Below, one piece after another: positions 9,419-20,570 of a stretch of 33,389 bases of DNA. Made by a program: the position numbers and the translations under genes. Each line of letters begins with the position of its first letter. Position 1 is the stretch's first letter. The notes below the pieces were generated by a model, which did not search any database, had not been told where the DNA came from, and was given only the letters and a program-made list of their open reading frames with translations. Origin of the DNA: Welwitschia mirabilis (lineage: Eukaryota; Gnetophyta; Gnetopsida; Welwitschiales); NCBI GenBank assembly GCA_051453625.1, contig JBOZIK010000001.1:216417616-216451004 (forward strand), in the 5' to 3' direction.

Positions 9419-11334
9419 ATTTAGTTCACATTGTATCTTTTATACTATTTTCATACTCAATCTAAATGAGTTTTAATTTACTTTAATTATATTCATAATC
9501 AAGGAGTTTTTATTTTAATTACATCCTTTTAAAAACTATAATGATTATGAAAGAGATCCTTAACATAATTTATAGTTTGGGTTGAGCATGTAGATTTATC
9601 ATTTATGGTTACATCTTTCAAGATAATGATTATCATTTTTTTTTAAATCCAAAGTTAAGAGGCTTTATGTATTAGAAAATAAACAAATAGATAAGCTATT
9701 AAACTTATGTCATCCAGTTTTCCATATTCTTTCTAAGAACATTTACATCTAAAGGATCTCTGTTTACATTTGGATTTTCACATATTTGGCCACCTAAAGT
9801 TTAGTAAATAATATATTTTAAGATAATAAATATTATGTTTATTATTAAAATTACCATTAACCAAGTTTTATCCTTATAATTTTCAAAATATTATAAAAAA
9901 GGATTAATACTTCAAATTTTAAGTACAAGTCACTATAAGCTTAATAACTTTTATAGAAGTCAAACAATCCAACAAAGCTAGCTCTGCTTTCCAAACCACT
10001 AATATCATGAGCATTCTTAGGAGAAGTATGTCTTGGAAGAAATGGATTACTAAACAATGAATACATTGCCAAATTAACCTTACAACATGAACCTAAAGTT
10101 AGTTTAATAATCAAAGAAACAAAGTGAAAATTAATAATACTAAAGGATTACAAATCTAAATCCTATAATGTAAGGAGATTTGTAATGACTATTTGTTTTT
10201 AACATGAATATGCCACTTACATGTCAATGCAGTTCACAACCCTAGTCAAGGTTATAAAAGAAAAGCCCGACTCAAGTATTTATCATCTCATTTAGCCTTA
10301 CACTTATTGTAATCCAATTTAAAGATATCCATCATCCCATCAAAACTATGTTATTCTAGATCTAGATGTCTTATGTCTATGATGATGGCTTGTTTTATCA
10401 TGAGAATCTAGTCCCTTTTATCCATCCTTAGGTGTGAGGGAATGATTCATTCATGAGAAGCCTACCTTTCTGAGCCTAAGTATTTACTTATTTACTACAG
10501 TAATATTTGCTATGGTATTTACATCATTATTTAATGCACTTGGATTTATTATTGGAAACAACTTTTATTCCATCATTGATACACTAATTATTAGTTATGC
10601 AATACTATGTTTTAAGTGTTCTTTCATATTTGTCATGTAGATATATTCCTTTAATGTATTATTAGGGTTTAGATGATTGTATTTCATGCTATCTTAGTGC
10701 TTCCAACATTTCATTCTAAGATGTAATATTTCGAGGCTCATGGATTTCATGACATCCAAAATCTATAATGAATAATTTGTTACTCATATATGAAGTTGTA
10801 CTTAATGTAATATATTTAACTTGTCTTAGGATTGATTGGTAGATTGTCTTATGAATAATCATTCTTGATTCCTATAAAGCGAATATCTAATATCTTAAAT
10901 TTCTTAACTTCTTTTCTAGCCTTTTCTACTTAAATCACATTCAAACCCTTTTCTTTGTGAGTTATGAAATTTCTTTGTAATTCTTGAGAAAGAATGGTAA
11001 TTAGATTCAACTAAACTATATTAGGATGTTCTAGTGTATTCATTTTAAACTACTACCTATACCTTGACAACCAGGGCAAATCTTCTGAAGATCACTAATT
11101 ATAACATAACTCAAGGCATAGTAAGTTTTGAGTGTCATTAGCAAGAACTCGAAGCATCTGGAGCATAGGAAATTAGATTTATGGACATTCACCTTAAATC
11201 AAATGCATTGATTCTTACTTCAAGGTGTATTGTATCTTATTTTTATATTTTTTGGTTACAAAAAGGCTCAGTTTAGATTATTTGCTAAAACTCATATACC
11301 TATTTGCTCTGAGTAGATCAATCTATACTATTTC

Positions 11335-11470
11335 ATACATAATTTTGGATTTTAAAATTTTTTCTATCATTCAACTTATGCTAATTAGTATAATTCTACA
11401 TGTTATTTATCATATATTATTTGAAACACAAAATTTGGAACTTGATCAACACTTCCATCCATTCCATTAG
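11335..11470 (+). pseudogene. Possible copia RNase H tail
   Basis: Within an open frame (11225-11470) the last residues, ETQNLELDQHF, resemble the end of the plant copia RNase H domain, where a DN-x-SAI....NP.FH motif is followed by RTKH-x-E-x-D-x-HF. A partly matching N-I-S-I-I-L stretch precedes it at the expected distance. The upstream part of the frame looks unrelated and the catalytic Asp is not convincing. It may be chance in AT-rich DNA. Confidence 0.22.
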
Positions 11471-11759
11471 CATCACTGTACTTTTTAAAAAGTTTTCATT
11501 GTCCAACATATTAAACTATTCATTTTAGTATTTTTTGATAATTTTTACTAGCAAACTATCTAAACTTTTTTTTCGTTAATATGAATTCTCATGCATCATT
11601 GAATTAGATTTATTATTAGCTAATACTATAAATAATTTAACAAGAAATAGCTAAAATATGAGTCACTCTTAAACAACTTTAATGAAGACTATTCTACAAC
11701 TACATTTTATGTTAATGAAACTTCAACTTAAAACTCTTTAAAGTTCACTTTACTAAATT

Positions 11760-11867
11760 GATCATGTTCGAAATTGATAGAGATGATACACATTAGGATT
11801 TTCTTAAGAGAATAATAAAAGATTTATGATAATCTAAGTATTTAGCTACATCTTCTTACATGATATT
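11760..11867 (+). pseudogene. Possible left part of element 2 gag
   Basis: The bases just before element 1's 5' LTR can be read as FLKRIIKDL, two stops, then SKYLATSSYMI. In element 1 the same gag position reads LLDYLQS, a stop, then RLGTSSCIVLPS. The frame joins the gag remnant that starts at 21905 if the insertion duplicated about five bases. This supports element 1 having landed in the gag of element 2. The matching residues are few, so the call is tentative. Confidence 0.4.
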
Positions 11868-12245
11868 TGTTAACGTGTAAAACATTGACATTTATATCAA
11901 GTGTTCTAAGCCAATTTATTCTAAATGAAGACATTAAGTTAATTATTTTAATATTAAAATATGTCTTCTATTATGTTTAAAATAAAATTTAAGATTATGT
12001 TTTCCTCAATAAAAATTGCAGATCTTTAGCCACGATGTGGAACACATGGTGGAAGATGGACATAACTTCATATAAAACAAATAGTGGAAATGGAGATTTA
12101 AGGTAGTAATAGATAATAACAACATTGGAAGACATGTGGTAGAGGCATGTAGAGGTGACAGTGGAGACATGTGGTGATAGTACTGGCTTGTAGAGGAATA
12201 TAATTTCAAAGGCCACATGTTGAATTCATCATGACAAAAATTCCA

Positions 12246-12443
12246 TCTAATGCTATATGATAATGTCTACCAAATACTACAAGATAACCTCCACCAAAGG
12301 CTAAATGGTGAAGATTCTACCTAATGCTAGAGGACAAAATCTTATCTACCTAATGCTATAAGACAACCTTCACTAAATTCTATAAGAGAGAACCTTATCT
12401 ACCTAACATTAAATGATGAAGATTATACCTAACACTACAAGCC
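12246..12443 (+). repeat. Eight degenerate 24-30-bp repeats in U3 of the 5' LTR
   Basis: The core CCTAATGCTA followed by an A/G-rich tail recurs with decay at about 12246, 12270, 12294, 12320, 12349, 12372, 12402 and 12428. The 3' LTR keeps the same array at about 20921-21118. The array ends some 40 bases before the TATA box, so it sits where retrotransposon U3 regions carry enhancer-like repeats. That role is inferred. Confidence 0.75.
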
Positions 12444-12479
12444 AAGAGTTTGTAACCACCCCTCACCTCCATCTGTCCC

Positions 12480-12488
12480 TATAAAAGG
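12480..12488 (+). promoter_or_regulatory. TATA box of element 1 LTR promoter
   Basis: The sequence is TATAAAAGG within CCCTATAAAAGGGCC. The 3' LTR has TATAAAATGG at 21153 in the same context. Transcription would be expected to start about 30 bases downstream. Confidence 0.75.
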
Positions 12489-13247
12489 GCCTTAAACCCC
12501 TCATTGTATCATCTTTCACTTTGGAGAATTGTAAAACCTTGGAGCATCCAACCACGATGGAATTATAAACAACCCTTTGAGAGAGTGAACTAGTCTTCAA
12601 GGATTGCTAAGGAGTTCTTTTGGCATCTTTATTCCATTGTTGTGAATTAATTTTATATCTATAATACATAAGTTACTCACTTTTTATTTCAAATCATGAG
12701 TTAATTTATATTTGTAATGTTTACAAAGCAAGTTATCCATTAAAGATTTATTACATTTGAGTGAGCTCTTTTAATACTTGATCTAAGTCTTTTAACTTTA
12801 TATATTTTAAGTGCTTAGGGTTCTTACTTTATTGTTTAAGGCTTAGAAGATCAAGTGGCAATTGAGTTTACCATTACTTATATGGTAAATGAGATTATGT
12901 AATCATGATCTAAGCCAAAATGCTTGATGGTTTTAAGTGTATTGCAAGAAGGAATTGGACAACATTGAAGTGAAGAATTGCTTGAGAGCTAATCAGCAAC
13001 ACCTTGAAGCTAGTTTGCTTTCCTTTTCTTTCAATTCGAAGTTTTAACTTAAACTCTGAAATCACCTCTTCTCTTTTTTTCCCCTTAAAATTTTCTAACT
13101 TGCATTAAGTTTAAGCTAGTGAAAATTTTGAACCACTACCCATGTTATCCCTAAAGATAGAATGATAATTAAATGTTCAACTTAGTTTAAATCCAGACAT
13201 TATAAAACAACTAATAGATTTTAGTATCATAACTAGGGATAACAACA

Positions 13248-13264
13248 TGGTAGTAGCTTAGAGG
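13248..13264 (+). promoter_or_regulatory. Degraded primer-binding site of element 1
   Basis: TGGTAGTAGCTTAGAGG starts three bases after the LTR end. The first five bases match the initiator-Met primer site TGGTATCAGAGC and the rest is only partly similar (7 of 12 ungapped). Its position is right. The primer tRNA is therefore probable but not certain. Confidence 0.45.
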
Positions 13265-13992
13265 AGCACTACTTTACTTTTTTACAAGTTTTGATACATG
13301 GTTTATGTTTTTTTAGTGGTTGGGGGTTTATGTTTTTTTAGTGGTTGGAACTCATCCTCTCTAGTGATACTTGGACTAGTTCTTTTTCTTTATTTTGTGT
13401 AGTTAGTTTTTCTTTCAGTGATTGGTACTGGTTGTTTCAGTGAAACCCAAGCTAGTTCAGTTTGTTTTTAAAGTTTTCTTTTGATTTTATTATAATGTGT
13501 TATATTTTGCAGGTCTAAGTTTTTATTTACAAGTTGCCTTAGCAATGAAAAAATAAAAAACTTAAAAATTTATATTATATGCTTTCCTTTATCTATTATT
13601 ATTTCTATGCTTTCTGTGGTTACGTTCTGTGTTTTCACTGCATGTTAAAAATAATAAAATCTCTAAAAATTTTTCTATGATTTTGTTAATGTTGGGTTCA
13701 ATTTTATTCATGTTCTTCACTTCAGCTTTATTTATTTATGACCCTATTACTGAAATCATTTTGTGTGTAGTTAGTGAATGTTCCCATAAAAGTTGAAACT
13801 ACAAATTGAAACTAGATTGAGCTCATTGCCTTTCCTCACTAGTGTTATTATCATTCTTACCCAAAATACTATGTAATTTCACTTAAGCCCTTTATGCAGA
13901 TCTGAAAAACTCTGTGACTTGCAAGCTTTATGAAATTTAACTTGAAAATTATTTGAAACTTGCTTGACTTTAGGAGATTAATTTGCAATAAT
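13265..13992 (+). other. Leader of element 1 between primer site and gag
   Basis: This is untranslated leader sequence with no open frame of note. It contains a 25-bp direct tandem duplication at 13301-13350 (units GTTTATG, seven T, AGTGGTTGG). Confidence 0.6.
13301..13350 (+). repeat. 2 x 25-bp tandem duplication in the leader
   Basis: Units 13301-13325 and 13326-13350 both read GTTTATG, seven T, then AGTGGTTGG, with differences only at the end. The duplication lies within element 1 only. Confidence 0.85.
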
Positions 13993-15640
13993 ATGGATCC
14001 CTACGCTAATCATGAAATAATGTGAAAGCTTATACCCCAAAATGGAAACCAACCCCCTAAATATTCCCAACAAGAACAAACCTCTTCTTCTCAGGAAAAC
14101 AATAATCAACAAGACCCCATATCCTGATAACAACAATAACAAGAAGCTTCTAATGACATAATTAGGGAAGCCACTTCTACCCAAGATGTAATTGCTTAAT
14201 TAACAAATTATTACCTCACCCAAGAGGTAGCTAAATAATGTGTGCTCTCACTACTACTACTAATACAAATCAAACTAGGCATACCCTTTTAGATTATCTC
14301 CAATCATAACGCCTAGGAACATCTTCATGCATCGTGTTACCATCCATTAAATAAAAATTAGAGTTCAAACCCTTCACCATATAGCTCTTGCCTCACTTCC
14401 ATAGGTTAGAATCTAAGAACCCATACCTTCATCTCAAAGAATTGAAGTGTATTCTACCAACTATTTCCCAATATTTAAACACCCATGATGCACTTAGTCT
14501 TATCTTATTTTTCCTTTCCTTGAAAGAGAAGGTGAAATCCTAGTTGTACATCCTTAAATCCTTCTATATTGCAAATTGGGCTAATCTAAGTAAGGATTTT
14601 ATATCCAAGCTATTTTCTAATTACAAAACAAATGCTTTAATAAATAAGATCATGAACTTCCAACAAAAAGACCATGAGACATTCTCCCAAATATTAAATT
14701 GACTTAAGAACCTATTACAACAATGCTCCCAACATGGTTTTGAGCCAATAAGTGAAATAAGTTTTTTTCTATGATGGGTTGTCCACCAATTACTACCAAT
14801 TAGTTGAAATGATAAGTAGGAAAAACTTCCTTAGCATGCCTCTAGATGAAGTTTGGAAATACTCTGAAAGCATCACTGAGAGTTGGAAAAATTAGAAGAA
14901 GTTGACAGAATGACCTAGATCTCATCATCCATTAGGCCAATAAGAATGTTCAAAATCCTCAAACACTTTTATTTGAATAATAAGATAAATGAATTAGCAA
15001 GAAAACTAGAACCCTTAAACACTTTACCCTTATCTTCATTCATGATCATTAAGGCAGAATGTATAATCTACCATATTGACACACATGAAATAGTTAAATG
15101 TCCTTCCATTCCCCTATTTCAAAATACAATTAATGAGTAAGTAAACATAGCTAGGTACTAATGGAAAAATCCCAAAAACAATCCCTACTCAAACACATAT
15201 AACCCTAGGTGGAGAAATCACTCTAACTTCTTTTGGAAACATGATAATCATAATTAGCTAAAAAATCAATATAGATCCTCATCCTTTCATCCTTTCACTT
15301 TTAATTACCAAAAACCATCCTCATCCATACCCTTTAAGGATTTAGTAAAAATTTCATGGAAATTCAAGTTAAACTTAATAGAAACCATGAACAATTACTA
15401 AAAAAACACTCCTCTGCATTAAACAATCTCAAATAGAACATGGAATTTATTATCTAGGTTCTTCTACAACTTCATCAAATGCAAACCAAAGTCTTTGTTA
15501 TCCTAAATTAAAGGGAAACGGGTAAACTCTCTATGAGTGCCAAACCAAATCCAAAGGAATTCAGGTTTACTAAAGGGATAAAACACTTAGCAGAAACATA
15601 GTCCATACACCTTAGGAGTAGAAAAGAATAGGAAATCCAC
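13993..15640 (+). pseudogene. gag: gag of element 1 (Retrotrans_gag with zinc knuckle), broken
   Basis: Gag would form the virus-like particle and bind element RNA. The chosen start (13993) begins MDPYANHE and is followed by a Gln/Asn-rich stretch, as in related gags. The capsid-like core runs from about 14360 to 14900. It reads FHRLESKNPYLHLKEL, then SLKEKVKS, a stop where the family has Trp, LYILKSFYIANW, FISKLFSNYKTNALI, CSQHGFEP, LVEMIS and DEVWKYSESI. The linker NKINELARKLEPL leads to a CCHC zinc knuckle at 15060-15101 in which the second Cys is Tyr (TAC, one G-to-A from TGC). A run like NNPYSNTYNPRWRNH follows, typical of this family. The capsid start and the knuckle are in different frames, so there is at least one frameshift besides many stops. 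Confidence 0.85.
15060..15101 (+). other. Gag zinc knuckle of element 1, one Cys lost
   Basis: The residues are C-I-I-Y-H-I-D-T-H-E-I-V-K-C. The spacing is that of CX2CX4HX4C, with the second zinc ligand changed to Tyr. Element 2 keeps the first two Cys (22584-22595), so the change is private to element 1 or arose after the two split. Confidence 0.75.
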
Positions 15641-15763
15641 TCATACAAAATAAAGCAAAGGCAAAAAAATCATAGAAAATAAAGAAAAGGATAAAAATGA
15701 AGAAACTGTTCCAATATATAAAGGACTCTTACTTTTTCCTAATAACTTAAGAAGGACAATATA

Positions 15764-16381
15764 ATGAAGAAATAGTTAGAGGCTCTAGAAATTTTCAAAA
15801 AAGTTAAGGTAAACATCCCTCTTCTAGAATCCATCAAACAAGTTCCTTCCTACATGAAATTCCTCAAGGATATATGCAGTATAAAAATGCACATAAATGT
15901 GAAGAGAAAATCTTTCCTAGTGCAACAAATGGGTGCAATCCTTTAAAATCAATATCCATCCAAATACAAAGATCCTAAATGCCATACAATCTCTATCCCC
16001 ATAATCAATAAGCAACTTAACCAATCTTTATTAGACTTAAAGGCTAGTGTGAACTTTCTCCTTTATGGAACTTATAAAGAGTTAGGCTTAGAAGGGCTTA
16101 AAAACATAAAACTCCAACTTTAGTTAGCCAACAACTATGTGAAACTGCTATTAGGAGTCATAAAAGATGTTATCGTTAGGATTGATAGTTGCTACCTCCT
16201 AGTGGGCTTTATGGTTTTAGACATTGAAAACTCAATAAATCAATCGGTGCCTCTCATTTTAGGAAGTCCGTTCTTAGCAACTTTAGATGCCTTAATCAAT
16301 TACAAGAATGGGTTAATGAAGATTTCTTTAAACAACATCATCATAGAACTGAATGTTTTTAATGTCATGAAGTTGCCATAA
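15764..16381 (+). pseudogene. Aspartic protease of element 1
   Basis: This retropepsin-type protease would cut the Gag-Pol polyprotein. The frame opens ATG-AAG-AAA, then a stop, then LEALEIFKKVKVNIPLLESIKQ. It continues with VPSYMKFLKDICSIK, a family-typical segment before the protease. The active-site region reads LLDLKASVN at 16028-16054, where the family has LLDLGAS; the catalytic Asp (16034-16036) is kept but the Gly after Leu is Lys. The C-terminal half (16139-16381) is open and holds VPLILGSPFLATLDALINY, the conserved ILGRPFLAT segment with Arg to Ser. The domain is in one frame apart from a few stops, making it the best-preserved part of the element. The Gly-to-Lys change should by itself damage activity. 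Confidence 0.88.
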
Positions 16382-16499
16382 AATGATAAAGGGGTAGAAC
16401 AAGTGGATAGGATAGAAAGACTTTTTGAAAACTAAGAATTCACTATCCAGTCTCCTAAAAATGATGACTTAGATTTCTCTTAAGAATCATGCTGCGTCA

Positions 16500-17620
16500 C
16501 TCAAAACAAAATCGACCTGGAACTTAAACCTGTACCAAAAAGTCTAAAATATGCTTTCTTAGGGGAAAAATCCACCTTTCTGATCGTCATAAATTCTTCT
16601 TTAACCTTATCTTAAGAAGCTCAATTGCTTAAACTCTTAAGAAATAAGAACCAGATAATAGGATGGATCCTCTTAGACATTAGGGGCAGTGATTTTATAT
16701 GCACAAGCCCAAAGATAAATAAACCCAATCTTAAAAGAGATAATTAAAAATAAGGTAATCAAAATTATTGATAATAGGATTATCTACCCTATTTTAAATA
16801 GCAAATAGATCAGTCTAACTCAGACTGTGGCTAGGAAATTAAGAATTACCCTTATCCCAAATGAGCACAATGATCTTATCCATACTAGACCCACAGTAGG
16901 ATGGAGGATGTGCATTGACTATAGAAAATTAAATAGTACCTCAAGAAAGGATCACTTCCATCTATCTTTCTTTGATCAAATCCTAGAGAAATTGTAAGGC
17001 ATCTATTTTGCTATTTATTAGATGGGTACTTGTGTTTTAATAAAATTGAAATTAACCCTCACTCCCATGACAAAACTACCTTCACCTACCCATATGGAAC
17101 TTTTGCCTACACATAAATGCCTTTTAGACTCTGCGATGCATCTATCACTTTACAACATTACATGATTGAAGTCTTTTTTGATTTATTAGATTCAAGTGTT
17201 GAAATCTTTATGGATGACTTCTTGATCTATGGAACCTCTTTTAACTACTATTTGCATAACTTATAATGCATCCTTAAGTGATGTATTGAAAAATTCCTTT
17301 TGGTAAATTAGAAGAAATACCATTTTATAGTTAATTAAGGCATAGTTTTAGAACACGTTATCTCTAAGAAAGGAATCTAGGTAGATTCTATGAAGGTTTC
17401 TCTAATCACACACCTATTAACTCCTCAAAAACAAAAATACATTAGATCCTTCTTAGAACATGTAGGATACTATAGGAGATCCATTAAGGATTTTAGTAAA
17501 ATATATAAGACATTATGTAATCTTTTAAGTAAAGATGCCACTTTAACTAGAACCCTAAATATCAACAAGCCTTTAAAAAACTCAAGGAAAAACTAACTTT
17601 CACCCTAATCATTCAACCAC
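16500..17620 (+). pseudogene. Reverse transcriptase of element 1
   Basis: This RVT_1 domain would copy element RNA. In order it shows ELKPVPKSLKYAFLGE (from 16520), a segment with IIGWILLDIRGSDFIC, then GWRMCIDYRKLNS and RKDHFHLSFFDQILEKL (16901-16996), PHMELL-type remnants of the PFGTFAYRRMPFG block in another frame, and the active site IFMDDFLIYG (FMDD at 17207-17218), with both Asp kept. The thumb and connection region is open at 17390-17596, with RSFLEHVGYYRRSIKDFSKIY. The first block and FMDD share the protease frame, but the YRKLN block is in another, so at least two frameshifts lie between. Stops replace several Trp and Gln codons. Confidence 0.9.
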
Positions 17621-18050
17621 CTAACTAGAAGTTACCTTTTGAGATCATGTATGATGCCAGTGATTACATGGTTGGGGCTATTTTAGAATAAAGGATAGAT
17701 AAAAAACCAATTATGATTTATTATGCTGGTAAAACTTTGAATGAAACTAAGTTTACCTACATTGTTATGGCAAGAGAGCTACTAGCTATAGTTTTTCCTT
17801 AGAGAAATTAGGCAATACCTTTTAAGATATAAGGTGATTATCTATACTAATTATTTGACCCTTAGATATATTTTTTCTAAAAATGATTCAAAACCTAGAC
17901 TAATTAGATGGATCCTCCTTCTATAGGAATTTGATTTGGATATTAAAAATAAAAATAGTTTTCATAAAGTGGTTGTAGATCATTTTTCACGATTAACTCA
18001 AGAGAACCCACAAATGTCCCCTTTCATTAATGATAACTTTTTCAGATAAA
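17621..18050 (+). pseudogene. RNase H of element 1
   Basis: RNase H would remove the RNA strand during reverse transcription. The block KLPFEIMYDASDYMVGAILE is followed by MIYYAGKTLNETKF and MARELLAIVF. These match the Ty3/gypsy RNase H core (LPFE-x-M-x-DASDYAVGAVL ... IYYAS-x-TLN ... EKELLAVVFA). The Asp of DAS, the first catalytic acid, is present. Further on the frame changes and the TDH and KPRL..W segments survive only in part; DPPSIGI and VVVDHFSRL-like residues near 17990 mark the end. Confidence 0.85.
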
Positions 18051-18058
18051 CATCTCTT

Positions 18059-19356
18059 TTTAGTTAAGGAAATAACATGATTTGTGGATATTTCCAAATG
18101 CCTTGTCTCCAAAATCATTTCTCTGGATTGAACTTATAAAAATGAAAAGAGATTTTTAAGCCAAATTAAATACTTCTTTTAGGATATCCCTTGTCTTTTC
18201 AAATATCGTTTAGACTGAGTCATTTGCAAATGTGTACCCTAAACTAAAATCCATAATATTCTTAAGCATTTCCATTCTAAGGATTATGAGGGCCATTACT
18301 TAGCTAATAAAACTGCTACAAAAGTCCTTCATTCTAGTTTCTATTGGTCTTATATTTTTAAAGACTCATATCTTTACTACAAATCTTGTGATAGTTGTCA
18401 AAAATTAGGAAATCATTCATGAAGACAAATGATGCTCTTAAATCTCATTCTCATGGTTAAACCCTTCGACATTTGGGGAATTGATTTTTTAGGACCCCTA
18501 TCCACCTTTACCTAGGCATTAGTACATTTTGGTTTGTGTGGACCATGTAATAAAATGGTTTTAAAGCTTATGCTTGTTAATCAAATGATTCTCAAATAGT
18601 GATAAAATTATTTAAGAAAAATATTTAATAGGATTTAACTATACATGAGTTTTAATTAGCAATAAAGGAATACATTTTTACAAGAAAATATTCAATAACC
18701 TTCTTACTAAATATGGGGTTACCCACAAAGTAGCAACACCTTATCACCTCAAGCTAGTGGCTAAGTTGAGGTTATAAATAGAATATTAAGAAAATACTAC
18801 AAAGAAAGTAAACTTAACATGAAAAGACTAATCATTTAAGCTTAACAATGTTTTTTGAGCCTATTGCACCACTTTCATGACTCCCTAAAGAAAGTCATCA
18901 TTTAGACTAGTTTATGAAAAGCTTGTCATATCCCCATAAAATTCAAACACAAAGAATATTGGGCAATAAAAAATATGAACTTAGATTTAGAGACTGCATG
19001 AAAAAAATAGAATCACACAACTTAAAGAATTGGATGAAATTATAAATGATGCTTATGAAAACATAAGGAAAAACAAAGAGAGGATGAAAAACTTTCAAAA
19101 TTAACACATATTAGGAAACCTTTTAAGGAGGGAGAACTAGTTTTGCTTCATAAATCACACTTACACCTTTTCCAAGGCAAACTAATCACAAAGTGAAGGA
19201 CCATTTTTAATAAAGAAGGTTTTTCCTTATAGAGTATTTCTCATAGAAAACTCCAAAAAACATTAACTATTTAAAGTTAATGGATACTACCTAAAGCATT
19301 ATCGTTCATCTATTCTAAAAACTTGTGAATTTGTGAGGCTTAGTAATCTAGGTTAA
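18059..19356 (+). pseudogene. Integrase of element 1
   Basis: Integrase would join the cDNA to host DNA. The HHCC zinc-binding domain is intact in spacing, with ILKHFHSKDYEGHYLANK (His 18273 and His at GHY), then SFYWSYIFKDSYLYYKSC and SCDSCQKLGNHS (Cys codons 18387-18389 and 18396-18398). The catalytic core begins KPFDIWGIDFLGPL, with the first catalytic Asp at 18483-18485. The middle reads KYGVTHKVATPYH in place of the family's same motif. Later come KELDEIINDAYENIRKNKER and EGELVLLHKSHLHLFQGKL, and the end FKVNGYYLKHY before a stop at 19354-19356. The second Asp and the Glu lie in badly damaged sequence. No chromodomain follows. Confidence 0.9.
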
Positions 19357-20560
19357 TGGCCCTTAACCAAAAATCAATAATAAGTGATCTCAGTATCACT
19401 TAGGTAATAGTTGGGATTGAGTACATTTATTAATTTTTAAGGAAGAGTTACACTTATTTCGAGTATGATTATTAAAGGTACATTCATTTAAGTCTCTAAT
19501 TTTAGAAAAAAATCTTTAAAAAGGGGGGATTTACCTTCATATGTATTCCTTAAGTATAAAGCCTTTGATGGGGACAATATTTGTCTTGACTAAGCTAATG
19601 AGCTAATGATCCCCTCATGTGCATAAGAATGACTATGGGAATATGAGAAAAATAAAATAATATATCTCATATTCAAATGAACATAACATTTATCACTTAA
19701 TTGGGATTAGTTAATTGCATTAGGGTTATGGACATGTACTGGTAATGTAGCTCTAACAATCTAATTACGACATGTTTAACTACATCAACACTATAAACAC
19801 TCACTGGCAATGCAACACTATTTTATGCATAAATCAACATGCTTAACTCTATTAGCAAAAAATTTCATAACAGTAGATGCTCAATGTGACCTAAAGGCTT
19901 AACAGCAAGGACATATGCAAATGTAGAAACAGAAATAAAGGAACAACAAAGGTCAAAATTGGAGGCATCACATGAACTATTGTCTCTTAACCTTCATAAT
20001 TAGGATTTGCTGTAATTTCTTAAATTTGTATAAGAAACTTAGTTAAAAATTCACTTGGTTGATATTACAATCCACTAAAAATACAAAAATATAATAAAGG
20101 GTCATTAACTTAGTTAATTGACACATTTATCATCTCCATTTCACTTCACACCATTTCACTTCACTTCATCATTGTCTTCATGAGAAATAATTCTTAAGGG
20201 CATTAACTATTTTTATTAATCAATCTTTCACTTTGTAGAATTTAGTTAGTCTTTTCCTTTTTAGATTAGTTACATTGTTTTGCATCATTTTTTAATAAAA
20301 GGACTCATCACAATCTTTCTAAAACTATGTTCTTAAAATAATTTTAAACACTTTTCATCACATAGCTTTGAGGACAAAATTTAGTTTTGATTTAGGAGCA
20401 TGACATCCATTTTTCATTGAACTGTTTATTTTGATGCCTTAATTATAGAAAATTGGTCATAAAATTTTTTAAAGTTATCATTATGCTTAAACTTAAACAA
20501 TTTTTCTATGTTTAACCATGTCATTGTCAACTTTTTATTAAGGCACTAGCAAAAGTCTTG
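19357..20560 (+). other. Non-coding 3' region of element 1, no envelope gene seen
   Basis: Athila elements often have an envelope-like gene between integrase and the 3' LTR. Here only about 1.2 kb is present and I see no open frame or transmembrane stretch. It contains an internal purine tract at 19515-19530 and a TTTGAGGACAAAATTT block near 20367. The latter resembles a GAGGACAA motif that I recall upstream of the polypurine tract in other plant Athila/Tat elements, and GATTTAGGAGCATGA follows where those elements have a G run. Confidence 0.55.
19515..19530 (+). promoter_or_regulatory. Internal polypurine tract
   Basis: A run of A followed by six G (AAAAAGGGGGGA) lies 170 bases after integrase, about 1 kb before the 3' LTR. 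Such a tract could prime extra plus-strand synthesis, as known for some LTR elements, or mark an older LTR boundary. Confidence 0.45.
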
Positions 20561-20570
20561 TAAGGGGGTG
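20559..20570 (+). promoter_or_regulatory. Polypurine tract of element 1
   Basis: TGTAAGGGGGTG directly abuts the TGTTAAG start of the 3' LTR. This is the expected place for the plus-strand primer. It has pyrimidine interruptions consistent with decay. Confidence 0.7.

Larger units (their letters stand above)
8353..11334. other. Anonymous AT-rich DNA without a gene
   Basis: I see no gene. The stretch holds the TC microsatellite at 8563-8599 and the 18-bp duplication at 9383-9418. If element 2 once had a 5' LTR and leader, they should lie somewhere between about 9400 and 11500 by analogy with element 1, but I could not recognise them. Confidence 0.55.
11868..13244 (+). repeat. 5' LTR of element 1
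   Basis: It begins TGTTAACG and ends GGATAACA, giving TGTTA...TAACA inverted ends. It aligns with 20571-21904 along its whole length. Shared blocks include AAAACATTGACATTT, GATCTTTAGCCA, ACATGGTGGAA, GAGTGAGCT and TTAAGCTAGTG. U3 carries an eight-copy degenerate repeat (12246-12443) and a TATA box at 12480. R and U5 would run from about 12510 to the end. Confidence 0.93.

Noticed and set aside
11995-12218. Two minus-strand frames of 70-73 codons
   Set aside because: They lie antisense within the U3 part of the element 1 LTR and differ in the other LTR, so they are not genes.
12246-12443. A CRISPR-like array
   Set aside because: The repeats are degenerate, have no distinct spacers, lie inside a plant LTR, and no cas gene exists in a plant nuclear sequence.
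13978-14184. Minus-strand hydrophobic frame
   Set aside because: It is antisense to the start of element 1 gag; the Leu-rich appearance comes from the complementary Gln/Asn/Lys codons.
19357-20560. An envelope-like gene as in Athila elements
   Set aside because: No open frame or transmembrane pattern could be followed in the 1.2 kb after integrase.
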